Assembly: GCF_018531425.1 (NCBI RefSeq)
Contig: NZ_JAHBOI010000011.1
Span: 1 to 63,751, forward strand
DNA: 63,751 nucleotides
Source of the DNA: Paenarthrobacter sp. DKR-5
GTDB lineage: Bacteria > Actinomycetota > Actinomycetes > Actinomycetales > Micrococcaceae
Direction: 5' to 3'
The notes below the pieces were generated by a model. It did not search any database. It was not told the DNA's origin and worked only from the letters and a program-made list of their open reading frames with translations. Below are positions 1 through 8,377 of this stretch, in pieces. Each line of letters begins with the position of its first letter. The stretch's first letter is position 1. A program made the translations under genes and the position numbers.

Positions 1-124
1 CCGGCGGTCGTCCCGGCCGGGCGGGCGTAGCGCCGTGTCAGCCGGCCCCGGGAACCGGACGCCGGACAGCCGGCCCTTTGCCGCAGTTGGGTCCGTTCCC
101 GTGCTTCCGGCCAAGCGGTCGCGA

Positions 125-658
125 ATGACACGCCTGGCGGTGCTGCGGGCCTGGAGCCGGGGCCGGTGGGGTGCCGCCGCAGCCGTGGCCGTTGTGGCAG
201 CCGTCGTCATCGGAGGCGCTAACGACCTCTTCGGTCTCGCTGGCATAACCGGCCACGCAGCCGCCCTGCTGCTGACGGCGGCAGGCGCGGCCGTCGGAGG
301 TCTTTTGATGGGCAGCTACATTGGTGCGCCGGAAGGTGCCGAGCCGACTGTCTGCGACATCCGGTGGCCGCTCTTCGGGTTCGCCGGGCTCTCCCTGGCT
401 ACCACCGGAAACCCGAACTCTTTGCTCATGCAGATGTTTTCCGGGCTGGGTCCGGCGGTCCTTCATTCGGCAGTGCAGCCGGCTCTCGGGGCCCTGTCCG
501 TGGCGCTCATGGCCGGAACCCTCGCGGGACGCCTAAACCTGGAGGGCCGGGCGCTCTCCGACCCGGAGGGCGCCGCCGCGTGTACCAGCTGCACGCCGCT
601 GCGGCCGGCGGTCCGGAGGCAACGGCCCGGCAGATCAGGGCCACCGCCTGAGCAGTAA
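125..658 (+). CDS. Membrane protein, paralogue of the CPxC membrane protein at 7005-7499
   Basis: I do not recognise a named family. The 177-residue protein has hydrophobic segments at about 15-33, 44-66 and 84-135, so it should be an integral membrane protein. It aligns without gaps to the protein at 7005-7499 across a C-terminal block ending in QPALGA(L/I)S, and both share an N-terminal W-x3-RW pattern followed by a membrane segment. The other copy has GCPVCNK where this one has TTGNPNS (residues 93-99), so both cysteines are missing. The frame is open leftwards to the window edge, with a GTG at 35; I chose the ATG at 125 because it gives the paralogue's length. The ribosome site is weak. 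It precedes a DsrE gene on the same strand. Confidence 0.55.
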   Translation: MTRLAVLRAWSRGRWGAAAAVAVVAAVVIGGANDLFGLAGITGHAAALLLTAAGAAVGGLLMGSYIGAPEGAEPTVCDIRWPLFGFAGLSLATTGNPNSLLMQMFSGLGPAVLHSAVQPALGALSVALMAGTLAGRLNLEGRALSDPEGAAACTSCTPLRPAVRRQRPGRSGPPPEQ

Positions 659-728
659 AAGCCGAGCGTAAGGTGTGACATGTTGCCCGCAGCCCTGCGG
701 GAAATACCAATTCGAGGAGCCCCGACTG

Positions 729-1070
729 ATGACATCCACCATCCCCGCCAAAGTTGCATTCCTGATCCTGACCGATTCCCCGGACCGCGGCATTCCCGGA
801 CTCGTTATGGCGAGCCGTCTCAAAATGAACCGCGGCGCCGACGTTCGCGTGCTCTTTTTCGGCCCGGGAGTGAAGCTCGCGGGCAGTGGAGCGGCAGACC
901 AACAGCTCGCAGACCTCATCGACTCCGGGGTCAAACCGACCGCTTGTTCCGGTCAGGTCGAGCAATTCGGCCTGGCCGAGGAATTCGCCTCGCGCCCCAT
1001 CGAACTCCTCGCGGCAGGCGCTGAGGTCGAGGCATACGCCCGGGAAGGCTTCACCGTCCTCAGCTTCTAG
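729..1070 (+). CDS. DsrE family protein
   Basis: This 113-residue protein fits the DsrE/DsrF-like fold: an early beta strand (KVAFLILTDSPDRG), a stretch on fading levels (DVRVLFFGPGVKLA) and a final segment typical of small DsrE proteins used in sulfur relay. A start at 675 would add a cysteine-rich leader, but the ATG at 729 has a GAGGAG ribosome site eight to fourteen bases upstream and begins at the conserved domain. DsrE proteins commonly act with rhodaneses and persulfide dioxygenases, which are present 7-11 kb downstream. The one cysteine in the domain (in the segment PTACSGQ) could be the sulfur carrier. Family assignment is good; substrate is unknown. Confidence 0.7.
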   Translation: MTSTIPAKVAFLILTDSPDRGIPGLVMASRLKMNRGADVRVLFFGPGVKLAGSGAADQQLADLIDSGVKPTACSGQVEQFGLAEEFASRPIELLAAGAEVEAYAREGFTVLSF

Positions 1071-1094
1071 GCCGGGCTTCGACGCAGGCGGTCC

Positions 1095-1932
1095 CTACTG
1101 GGGCGAGAGCGTCCATGTCCCGTCAGACTCAATTTGGACGTACTCCGGCGCCTGAAGAGGAACGACACCCTTGTAGCTGCCGACGTCGTCCACCGCGAGA
1201 TCCTTCATCGGGCCGCCGATTCCGACGACGGCGAATGCTGCTCGCCCCTTGTTGGTGACGAACGCTTCCGTGCTGGTGCCGGTCAGGTGGATCACCTGGT
1301 CACCGCGGCCGGATACGGGCCCGGCTGACGGCGGGAGCAGGGCCGGGTCCGAAACAGTAATCTTCCAAGGCGAATCCGCAGTGACGGTCAGCACCGAGGT
1401 CGAACTGGTCCCGTCCGTGTCGACAAGGTGTGTGCCGCTGTAGGGGCCAATGACATTGACCAGCAGGGTATCGAAGCCGTTGGTCCGCAGGATGGTGTTC
1501 CCGGTACACGTGCCGCACTCAAAAGTGATCAGGGCCTTGTTGCCCTGAAGACTGAGGTGCTTGACCGCGTCACCGGTCCCCGTCAGCACCTGGGTGGGTA
1601 GCGCGGCCGAGGAGGATGCGGCGGCACCCGTCATTGGCGCGCTCATCGGCACCGGGGTGGGCGCCGCCGCGCCCCTCGCTGCCGGCTCCGGCACGGACGA
1701 CGGCAGGGCGTCCGCTTGCGCAGCGGGGCCGCCGGGAGGTCTGGCGGCATATCCGGCCACCCCCAACAGGAGCAACGCGAAAGCCGCCACGGCAAGCCGC
1801 CACCGCTTGCTGTGCCGCGGCCGTGACAGTCCGGACGCCTGCCGCGTCGCATCCGTCCAATGGCTGCCGTCCCACCACTGCTGCTTTGCGGGATCATCCG
1901 GTGACCGGTACCAGCCGGGGGGGTGTGCTCAT
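1095..1932 (-). pseudogene. DUF2510 membrane-anchored extracellular protein, frameshifted at a C7 tract
   Basis: Reading leftwards, an ATG at 1932 preceded by GAGG gives MSTPP, then a run of seven C (1914-1920 on the + strand as G) shifts the frame. One base fewer would read on into GWYRSPDDP...WWDGSHWTD, the hallmark of a DUF2510 domain, followed by a basic stretch, a membrane segment (LAVAAFALLLLGVAGYA) and a roughly 200-residue Ser/Thr/Ala-rich outer region with a single CGTC motif. In the frame of the body the codon just before the C tract is TGA, and no ATG, GTG or TTG follows until 1790, which would delete the DUF2510 domain. It is either a sequencing error, a true mutation or a phase-variable homopolymer. 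The restored product would be 278 residues. Confidence 0.7.
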
Positions 1933-2159
1933 GGGTCCATCCTCGAAATCAGGAACTTCCCGCCCGGGCTGCGGTGGGCGTGCCCGCGCCGGTCGAAGGT
2001 GAAGTCCGTGCATCATATGACCGTTTCTGCCCGGGCGAAAGAGAACCGGGGCGCATCAGAAGCCGGGCCCTGCTACTCTTTTCGCCCGGACAGCTCTCTG
2101 TCATCATGGACCGCGTCGTCCATCGTCCGCCGCGGGGTCCGCCTCACCGGAGGGATCAC

Positions 2160-2699
2160 ATGAAGCCATTGCTGCCGCTTGCTGCCTGCGCCGTCCTGCT
2201 CCTGTCGGGGTGCTCCACCGCGGCCTCCCACGCTTCCGGGCCGCCGGCGGCCTCTCTGCCGGCGTCGACGGCGTCGCCGCAGGCCACCGCCGCCGTCGAC
2301 GAATTCGCCGCGGTCATCGCCGACAATGAGGACTCATGGAGGCGCTTCCAAGCAAGCGTTGAACAGTGCAGCCAAGCGGCCGAGGGGGTAAGCCCCGACG
2401 ACTTCTCCCGGTCCACCGAGTGCATCCGCGATGCCCGCTCAATCGCCCGGAGCGCCCAAGGCGCAACCGCCAAGCTGCGCGCTTTGGCGCCACCACCGCC
2501 CGCCATCGGCCCGCTGGTTGCCCAAACCATCGCGGCACTTGGTCCATGGCGCAATTCGCCCGTCCTTTCAGCGTGCCAGGACAAGGGCAGCGGCATTTGC
2601 TACGAGGCGGTCGAGAACATCCAGGAGTCTTCCGCAGCGCTCGTGAGCCTGCTGTCCCGCTGGGACCGGTATACGCAGCCGTCGGATACTCAGCCGTGA
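2160..2699 (+). CDS. Secreted lipoprotein of unknown function
   Basis: The 179-residue product starts with a classic lipoprotein signal peptide: basic MKPLL, a hydrophobic core and the lipobox LLSGC with the acylated cysteine at residue 18. After an Ala/Ser/Pro-rich linker (20-45) comes an alpha-helical region with four cysteines (CSQ, ECI, ACQ, GIC) that could form two disulfides outside the cell. The start is set by CGGAGGGATCACATG, a strong ribosome site. I do not recognise the mature domain. It sits 34 bp before the P-type ATPase, so they may be co-transcribed. Confidence 0.75.
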   Translation: MKPLLPLAACAVLLLSGCSTAASHASGPPAASLPASTASPQATAAVDEFAAVIADNEDSWRRFQASVEQCSQAAEGVSPDDFSRSTECIRDARSIARSAQGATAKLRALAPPPPAIGPLVAQTIAALGPWRNSPVLSACQDKGSGICYEAVENIQESSAALVSLLSRWDRYTQPSDTQP

Positions 2700-2733
2700 C
2701 GGTTTTGCCGGCGCCCGGCTGCCTGGGGACGCG

Positions 2734-5055
2734 GTGACACCCGCCGGACTCTCATCCGCCGAGGCCGCCTTGGCACTGTCCGAAATCGGGCCAAACGAAG
2801 TGCCGGCGGCGCGCGTCCCGGCAGCCGCGAGGGTCGCCGGAAAACTGTGGGCACCCATCCCCTGGATGCTCGAGCTCACCGCAGCGCTCGAACTGCTGCT
2901 CGGCAAGTATCCCGATGCCTTGATCATTTTGTCGGTTCTGGGGCTCAACACGGTCCTGGGCCTGGTCCAGGAGAACCGGGCCGAAGCCGTACTCGAGATG
3001 CTGCGCTCACGGCTGAGAATCGATGCCAGGGTGCTGCGGGACGGCGCGTGGACGACCGTTCCATCCGTTCACCTCGTCCCCGGCGACGTGCTGCACCTGC
3101 GGGTCGGTGACTTTGCACCGGCAGACGTTCACGTCGAGAACGGGTTCATGCTGATTGACCAGTCTTCCCTCACCGGAGAGTCCGCGCCGGTCGAACGGGG
3201 GCCCGGCGGCGTCGTCTACAGCGGATCCGTCGTCGCGCGCGGCGAGGCGACCGGCACGGTGACCGGAACGGGGGTGAACACCTTCTTCGGCCGCACGGTG
3301 CAGCTGGTCGGCGAGGCAGCCCCACAGGCACACCTGGAGCGGGTGGTCCTGAGAATGGTGCGGGTCTTCATCGTCGCGGACGTCCTGCTGGCCGCGGCCG
3401 GTACGGTCCGCCTGGTGCTGGCGGGGGCCGCCCCTGGCGAGATTGCCGCCTTCGCGGTGGTCCTTCTGCTGGCCTCGGTTCCTGTTGCCCTCCCGGCAGC
3501 GTTCGCAGTGGCGGCCGCCCTCGGTGCCCGCCACCTGGCCGGGGTGGGCATCCTGACGTCACGGCCCGCAGTGCTGCAGGAAGCCTCGACCATGGACGTG
3601 TTGTGCGTGGACAAGACCGGGACGCTCACCGGCAATGTCCTCTCTGTCGAGCACGTCATGGCGGCACCAGGGATGACTGCGGCGCAGGTCCTGCAGTGGG
3701 CAGCGGCGGCTTCGGATGATGCAACCCAGGACCCAATCGATCTGGCCATTCTCTCCGCAGCACGGACGGGCGCCCGGCTGCCGGCGACGCGGGAAAAGTT
3801 TGTGCCTTTCGACCCGGCCACCAAGCGTTCGGAAGCGTTCCTGCGCACCAGGGCCGGGCTGGCCGGCGCTGCCAAAGGAGCCCCTGCCGCCATCGCGGTG
3901 CTGACCGGAGCCGCCGACCCGGACCCGCGTGTGGGCCAGCTGGCCACCGAGGGCAGCCGAGTGCTTGCCGTGGCTGCCATGGAACCCGGTGGGCACTGGA
4001 AGGAGGCCGGGCTCCTGGCGCTGACAGACCGTCCGCGTGCCGATGCTGCCGAACTGCTGCGGCTGATCCAGGGCCTGGGCGTCCGCACCATCATGGTCAC
4101 GGGAGACACGGCTGCGACCGCGGGAGCCATCGCGGCGCAAATCGGGCTGACCGGCCGGACCGTCACAGCCGGGGCGACGAACAGCGACGACTGGACCGCC
4201 AGCGACATCGCAGTCATCGCCCAGGTCCTCCCCGAGCATAAATACCAGCTGATCAAGCAGCTTCAAGCCGCCGGGCACGTGGTCGGGATGACGGGAGACG
4301 GCGTCAACGACGCCCCGGCACTCCGGCAGGCCGACGTCGGGGTTGCCGTTGAAGGAGCCACCGACGTGGCAAAGTCCGCGGCAGGCGTGGTGCTCACGCG
4401 TTCCGGCCTGACCGGAATCATCGAGCTGGTGCGCGAAAGCCGCCGGATCCACCAACGGTCGCTCACCTATGCGCTGAACGTCAGTGTCAAGAAGATCGAG
4501 GTGCCCCTGCTGCTCACCTTCGGCGTGTTCGCGTGGCGGGAATTCCTGTTCACCCCGTTGCTGATGGCGCTCCTGCTTTTGGGCAACGACGTCATCAGCA
4601 TGGCCATCGCGACGGACCGGGCCGAACCTGCACCGTCGCCTGACCGCTGGGACGTCGGGCGGCTGATCAGCGGCGCCTTCGCAGTTGCCCTTCCCCTGCT
4701 CGCGGTCTCCATCGGCATCCTGTGGACGGCGCGGGACGTATGGCCGCGCTTCGGGCTTGACCAGCTGAGGACGCTCAGCTTTCTCATACTCGTGCTCAGC
4801 AGCCAGCTCACGATCTACCTCGTCCGCACCGGCGGCCGCTGCTGGGCCGGGCGCCCCGCGCGGTGGCTGCTGACGGCCTCCGCCGCGGACGTGGCGGGGG
4901 CGTTCATCCTGGCCGGGACGGGCACGCTGATGACAGCGGTTGGCCTGCATGTTGTGGCAACCGCAGCCGCGGTCATCACGTCGGGAGCCGTGGCCGCCGA
5001 CCTCGTCAAGGTCCCGGTGTTCAGGACACTCGGGTTGCACGGGGCCGTGGGCTGA
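2734..5055 (+). CDS. P3A-type (plasma-membrane H+-ATPase-like) cation-transporting P-type ATPase
   Basis: A 773-residue P-type ATPase. Visible landmarks in order: TGES (147-150, actuator loop), PVALP (250-254, membrane ion-site helix M4), DKTGT with the phosphorylated Asp at 293, KGAP (381-384, nucleotide domain), MVTGD (454-458) and GDGVNDAP (521-528). The M4 motif PVALP instead of CPC or PEGLP, and the short length with no N-terminal metal-binding domain, favour the P3A proton-pump class over heavy-metal or calcium pumps; I infer proton export but substrate is not proven. About ten membrane segments are present. The GTG start at 2734 has only a weak ribosome site. No PASTA or regulatory tail is present. 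A proton pump beside thiol and persulfide genes may serve acid or redox stress. Confidence 0.85.
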   Translation: MTPAGLSSAEAALALSEIGPNEVPAARVPAAARVAGKLWAPIPWMLELTAALELLLGKYPDALIILSVLGLNTVLGLVQENRAEAVLEMLRSRLRIDARVLRDGAWTTVPSVHLVPGDVLHLRVGDFAPADVHVENGFMLIDQSSLTGESAPVERGPGGVVYSGSVVARGEATGTVTGTGVNTFFGRTVQLVGEAAPQAHLERVVLRMVRVFIVADVLLAAAGTVRLVLAGAAPGEIAAFAVVLLLASVPVALPAAFAVAAALGARHLAGVGILTSRPAVLQEASTMDVLCVDKTGTLTGNVLSVEHVMAAPGMTAAQVLQWAAAASDDATQDPIDLAILSAARTGARLPATREKFVPFDPATKRSEAFLRTRAGLAGAAKGAPAAIAVLTGAADPDPRVGQLATEGSRVLAVAAMEPGGHWKEAGLLALTDRPRADAAELLRLIQGLGVRTIMVTGDTAATAGAIAAQIGLTGRTVTAGATNSDDWTASDIAVIAQVLPEHKYQLIKQLQAAGHVVGMTGDGVNDAPALRQADVGVAVEGATDVAKSAAGVVLTRSGLTGIIELVRESRRIHQRSLTYALNVSVKKIEVPLLLTFGVFAWREFLFTPLLMALLLLGNDVISMAIATDRAEPAPSPDRWDVGRLISGAFAVALPLLAVSIGILWTARDVWPRFGLDQLRTLSFLILVLSSQLTIYLVRTGGRCWAGRPARWLLTASAADVAGAFILAGTGTLMTAVGLHVVATAAAVITSGAVAADLVKVPVFRTLGLHGAVG

Positions 5056-5078
5056 CCTAGCCGCACCCCTGACATGCA

Positions 5079-5094
5079 ATACCCCATGGGGTAT
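5079..5094. promoter_or_regulatory. CsoR/CstR-type operator, site 1 (ATACCC-N4-GGGTAT)
   Basis: ATACCCCATGGGGTAT is a perfect 16-bp palindrome 36 bp before the zinc-ribbon gene. The arms ATACCC and GGGTAT with a 4-bp spacer recur at 12042-12057 and 59589-59604, and 13 of 14 central bases recur at 9128-9143. GC-rich palindromes flanked by AT pairs are what CsoR/CstR-family repressors bind. A family member is encoded at 9200-9460. Confidence 0.7.
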
Positions 5095-5130
5095 ACTGAT
5101 GTCATCATTCCTACGTGAAGGAGAAACAGG

Positions 5131-5298
5131 ATGTGCCGTGCAGTGACGTGTAAGAAGTGCGGAAAGACGACGTGGGCCGGGTGCGGCCAGCACGTCGACC
5201 AGGTAATGCGCGGGGTTCCGAGCTCGGACCGCTGCCGCGGCCACGAGGGCGAAGCCTCGACCAAGACCGGCTTTTTCGCCCGTCTCTTCGGACGCTGA
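5131..5298 (+). CDS. Small zinc-ribbon-like protein (55 aa)
   Basis: An ORF of 55 codons starting MCRAVTCKKCGKTTWAGCG and ending in a hydrophobic-basic GFFARLFGR tail. The cysteines and histidines (CKKC at 7/10, C18, H21, C35, H38) suggest a structural zinc site. A GAAGGAG ribosome site lies just upstream, and a perfect CsoR/CstR-type palindrome is directly in front, so the gene is probably derepressed with the persulfide regulon. Similar tiny proteins are common in Actinobacteria but I know of no assigned function. It is the first gene of a likely transcript running to 7499. Confidence 0.8.
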   Translation: MCRAVTCKKCGKTTWAGCGQHVDQVMRGVPSSDRCRGHEGEASTKTGFFARLFGR

Positions 5299-5368
5299 GC
5301 GGAGATGACGGGTGCGGTGCCTCGTGGCGTGCCGCACCCGTCATCCGGACCTGGCTGGGGAGGCCACT

Positions 5369-6139
5369 ATGACAAGACCCAAAACAGACCCGCAAGCGCC
5401 CGCAGGGAAGCGCGCCCGTCCCCGCGGCTATGCGGCCGCCCTGGGTGGCTCCATCGCGGTGGTACTGATTCTTTTAGCAGGGATCTTGTCTTCCCTGCCA
5501 CGCGGTTCGGCCGCCGGGCCGCAGCCCGCTGCCACCGCGGGCGCCGCCGCTCCCCAACCGTCCAACTCCGGTCCCGTGCTCCCGGACTTCGCACGCCGCA
5601 AGGCAGGGGACCCCACTGGGCTCGGCCGGACCAACGCTCCAGTGGTGCTGATTGAATACTCGGACTTTCGCTGCCCCTTCTGCGGCGTGTTCGCCCGGCA
5701 GACGCTGCCGGCTCTTGTGCACAAGTACGTGGACACCGGAAAGCTGCGGTTTGAACGGCGTGACCTGCCCGTTTTCGGGGACCAGTCGGTGCAGGCGGCA
5801 GTGGCGGCACGGGCTGCCGGGAACCAGGGCCGTTACTGGCAGTTCCACGAAAAGGTCTACGCCATCGCTCCGGAGCGGGGACACGCCTCGCTGACACAGG
5901 ACACCCTGAAGCGACTGGCGACCGAGGCTGGCGTGCCCGACCTGGCGAGATTCACCAGGGATCTAAGTTCGTCCGAACTTGCCTCCGCCGTCCAGCGCGA
6001 CGCCGAGGAGGCGGCCTCCATCGGCGCAGACGCCACGCCGACCTTCCTGGTCAACGGCCACCCGATCCTGGGAGCCCAGCCTTTGGACCTCTTCGAGCAG
6101 GAGATTGACGCCGCGCTGAAGGCTGCCGGGACACACTGA
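5369..6139 (+). CDS. DsbA/thioredoxin-fold membrane-anchored oxidoreductase
   Basis: The 256-residue protein has a cytoplasmic basic N terminus, one membrane anchor (about 21-42), a Pro/Ala linker and an extracytoplasmic thioredoxin-fold domain with the active site CPFC at 102-105 and a cis-proline motif ATPTF near residue 226. This is the DsbA-like family (Thioredoxin_4) that oxidises or isomerises exported protein thiols. A good ribosome site (GGGGAGG) selects the ATG at 5369. Its stop TGA shares one base with the ATG of the CcdA-like gene, indicating translational coupling. With CcdA as electron donor the pair could work as a reducing rather than oxidising system. Confidence 0.85.
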   Translation: MTRPKTDPQAPAGKRARPRGYAAALGGSIAVVLILLAGILSSLPRGSAAGPQPAATAGAAAPQPSNSGPVLPDFARRKAGDPTGLGRTNAPVVLIEYSDFRCPFCGVFARQTLPALVHKYVDTGKLRFERRDLPVFGDQSVQAAVAARAAGNQGRYWQFHEKVYAIAPERGHASLTQDTLKRLATEAGVPDLARFTRDLSSSELASAVQRDAEEAASIGADATPTFLVNGHPILGAQPLDLFEQEIDAALKAAGTH

Positions 6140-7008
6140 TGCTGATCGGCTATGCCGGCGCGTTCCTTGGCGGCCTCCTCACCCTGCTGAGTCCTTGCGC
6201 CGCGATGCTTCTCCCGGCCTTTTTCGCGTATGCGTTTTCTGCCACCCGGCTTCTGCTCGCCCGCACCCTGGTCTTTTATGGTGGGCTGCTGGCCACCTTG
6301 GTTCCCTTGGGAGTCTTCGCCGGCATCGTGGGAGGGCTCCTGACCGCCCACCGGGAACTGCTGATTGCGGCCGCTGCCGCGGCAGTCATCCTGCTCGGGG
6401 TACTGCAGCTCGCGGGGGTGTCCTGGCCGCGGCTGCCCGGCACGCAGAGTGGCGGCACATCGTGGCTGGCGGTTCTCGTTCTCGGGGCCTCGTACGGAGT
6501 GGCAGGAGCCTGCACAGGGCCGATACTAGGGTCCATCCTGATGATCGCCGCGGCAGGCGGAACAGCACTCTACGGCGCCATTCTTCTGGCCCTCTATGCT
6601 TTGGGCATGGTGGTGCCGCTGCTCGTTCTGGCCGCCGTCTGGGACCGCCTCGGGCCGACGCGGCGAAGCTACCTGAAGCCACGGCGCCTGAAAATCGGGC
6701 GCTGGTCAAACTCCTGGGCAACTCTCGCTGCCGGCCTGCTCTCCGTCGGCATCGGCGCCCTCCTGCTGCTGACCGACGGCACCGCCGGCGCTGCCGGGAT
6801 TCTGAGTGCGGACCAGCAGTTTGCGCTCGAAATCAGCGCACGCCGGACCGCATCCGGTCTCTCGGATCCCCTGTTCGCTTTGGCCGCCGGCCTGGTGCTC
6901 GCCGTCACCATCTTTGCTTTCCGCCTGCGCGGGCGAAGCACGCGGCCGTCCGCCGGCAACCCGCCCGTCATAAACAATGCGCCCGAAGCAATCGAGGAGG
7001 ATCCATGA
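6139..7008 (+). CDS. CcdA/DsbD-type transmembrane electron carrier
   Basis: A 289-residue polytopic protein of the CcdA/DsbD-beta family. The signature LLSPC (C20) in the first helix and the partner cysteine in GACTGP (C125) mark the membrane disulfide pair that carries electrons from cytoplasmic thioredoxin to outer thiol proteins. It has six or more hydrophobic helices plus an extra C-terminal membrane pair (about 246-275) beyond the usual core. It overlaps the DsbA-like gene by one base and the next gene by four (ATGA), so the three proteins are probably made together. Confidence 0.85.
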   Translation: MLIGYAGAFLGGLLTLLSPCAAMLLPAFFAYAFSATRLLLARTLVFYGGLLATLVPLGVFAGIVGGLLTAHRELLIAAAAAAVILLGVLQLAGVSWPRLPGTQSGGTSWLAVLVLGASYGVAGACTGPILGSILMIAAAGGTALYGAILLALYALGMVVPLLVLAAVWDRLGPTRRSYLKPRRLKIGRWSNSWATLAAGLLSVGIGALLLLTDGTAGAAGILSADQQFALEISARRTASGLSDPLFALAAGLVLAVTIFAFRLRGRSTRPSAGNPPVINNAPEAIEEDP

Positions 7009-7499
7009 GCCGCAGTGTGAGCGAACCGTTGGCAGCGTCGATGGCCCGGTGGCCGGCACGGCGATGGGTCACCGCGGCCGGGGCCGCTGCGGCAACGTTC
7101 CTGATAGTTGCCGTACCCACCGACCTGATCGACACCCCGTTCTTTTCCCGGGAGATCCCCCCGACATGGTGGTCCTACCCGGTCCTAGGCCTGACGGCAC
7201 TGCTCAGCGGGCTCTTGACGGCGACCTATGTCGACGGTGCACCGCGCACCGAAAAGGACAAATCGACGAGGTTCGGAAGTGCGGGCGCACTGGCTGCCTT
7301 TTTCGCCGTCGGCTGTCCTGTCTGCAACAAGCTCGTCCTGCTGGCACTGGGCGCCACGGGCGCCGTCCAGTACTTCGCTCCGTTGCAGCCGGCTCTGGGT
7401 GCCATCTCAATCGGGCTCCTCGCTTGGGCCTTCGTGAAGCGGGCCACCACAGAAAACGCCTGCGCGGTGCCCGCCCGAGGTGGGAGTGACAGCGTGTAA
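7005..7499 (+). CDS. CPxC-containing small membrane protein
   Basis: A 164-residue protein with about four hydrophobic segments (22-45, 57-75, 92-117, 123-145). The third carries GCPVCNK with cysteines 104 and 107, a redox-type CxxC at the membrane edge that may exchange disulfides with the CcdA-like protein encoded just upstream. The start is set by GAGGAGG five bases before the ATG, which overlaps the previous stop (ATGA). I know of no named family. A paralogue lacking both cysteines is encoded at 125-658. The gene ends the operon; a strong terminator follows. Confidence 0.7.
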   Translation: MSRSVSEPLAASMARWPARRWVTAAGAAAATFLIVAVPTDLIDTPFFSREIPPTWWSYPVLGLTALLSGLLTATYVDGAPRTEKDKSTRFGSAGALAAFFAVGCPVCNKLVLLALGATGAVQYFAPLQPALGAISIGLLAWAFVKRATTENACAVPARGGSDSV

Positions 7500-7533
7500 G
7501 GCGTGTAAAGGGGATCGGCCCGAACCGGACGCC

Positions 7534-7587
7534 AAAGGCGCCGGCCGGCTGGAGGGTGACCCTCCTTCCGGCCGGCGCCTTTTGTTT
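7534..7587. terminator. Rho-independent terminator after the thiol-redox operon
   Basis: A GC-rich stem (GGCGCCGGCCGG pairing with CCGGCCGGCGCC), itself containing GGAGGG/CCCTCC, is followed by TTTTGTTTT. It ends the rightward transcript and stands between it and the convergent TauE/SafE gene, so it may work in both directions. Confidence 0.9.
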
Positions 7588-7612
7588 TCCTGGCGTCCGC
7601 GGGAGGCACGGC

Positions 7613-8377
7613 TTAGGACAGCAGCGCCTGCGCCGCCACGTAGACAGCGACGAGCAGGACCAGTCCGGCAAAGCCCCGCTTGAGGACCTTGTCCGACAGG
7701 CGCTGCCCGAGCCTGCCCGCAACCAGCGAGGCGACCATGGCCGAAGCCGCGAAGGCCAGCGTGACCGCCCAGTTGATGTGCATGTCACCCAGATGGGCAG
7801 CGAAGCCGGCGATCGAGTTGATCACGATGATCACCAGCGAGGTACCCACCGTCATGGACATCGGCAGCCCCAGCACCAGCGCGAGCGCCGGAACGATCAG
7901 GAACCCGCCGCCGACGCCGAGCAAACCGGTGAGGAAGCCCACCACCGCGCCGGTCACGATGGCCTTGGGAAGGCAGCTGCGCCAGTTCACGCCGCCGCCG
8001 GGCAGCGCACAGGACCCGCCCACGGCCTCGGTGGTGCGCAGCATCCGAAGCCCGGCGAAGATCATGATGGCAGCAAAGGCGAGCAACAGGACCTTCTGGT
8101 CCAGCATTCGGTTGACCGCCGCTCCAAGGTAGGCGGTGGCGGTGCCGGCGGCGCCGATGATGAGCGCCAGCCGCCAGTTCACTCCCTTCCGCAGGCGCGG
8201 CAGGACCGCGACCGCGGAGGAAGCCCCGACGACGACGAGCGAGCTGGGGATCGCTGCGCCCAGCGACACCCCGACCCCGTACACCAGTGCGGGTACGGCA
8301 AGAATGGAGCCGCCGCCGCCGACGAGGCCGAGCAGTCCACCGACGATGACGCCGAACGCAAGCGCAGGAACGATCAT
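7613..8377 (-). CDS. TauE/SafE family sulfite/anion exporter
   Basis: A 254-residue membrane protein with two similar halves, each beginning with the glycine-rich pattern LLGLVGGGGSI / LTGLLGVGGGF that marks TauE/SafE (DUF81) transporters. About eight helices are expected. In persulfide gene sets this family is thought to export sulfite or thiosulfate made by rhodanese and persulfide dioxygenase; that role here is inferred from context. The ATG at 8377 overlaps the stop of the upstream rhodanese gene (ATGA), so they form one leftward operon starting near 8967. Confidence 0.88.
   Translation of the reverse strand: MIVPALAFGVIVGGLLGLVGGGGSILAVPALVYGVGVSLGAAIPSSLVVVGASSAVAVLPRLRKGVNWRLALIIGAAGTATAYLGAAVNRMLDQKVLLLAFAAIMIFAGLRMLRTTEAVGGSCALPGGGVNWRSCLPKAIVTGAVVGFLTGLLGVGGGFLIVPALALVLGLPMSMTVGTSLVIIVINSIAGFAAHLGDMHINWAVTLAFAASAMVASLVAGRLGQRLSDKVLKRGFAGLVLLVAVYVAAQALLS

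Noticed and set aside
2734-5055. Calling the P-type ATPase a heavy-metal (CopA/ZntA) pump
   Set aside because: It lacks the CPC/SPC motif and N-terminal metal-binding domains; M4 has PVALP.
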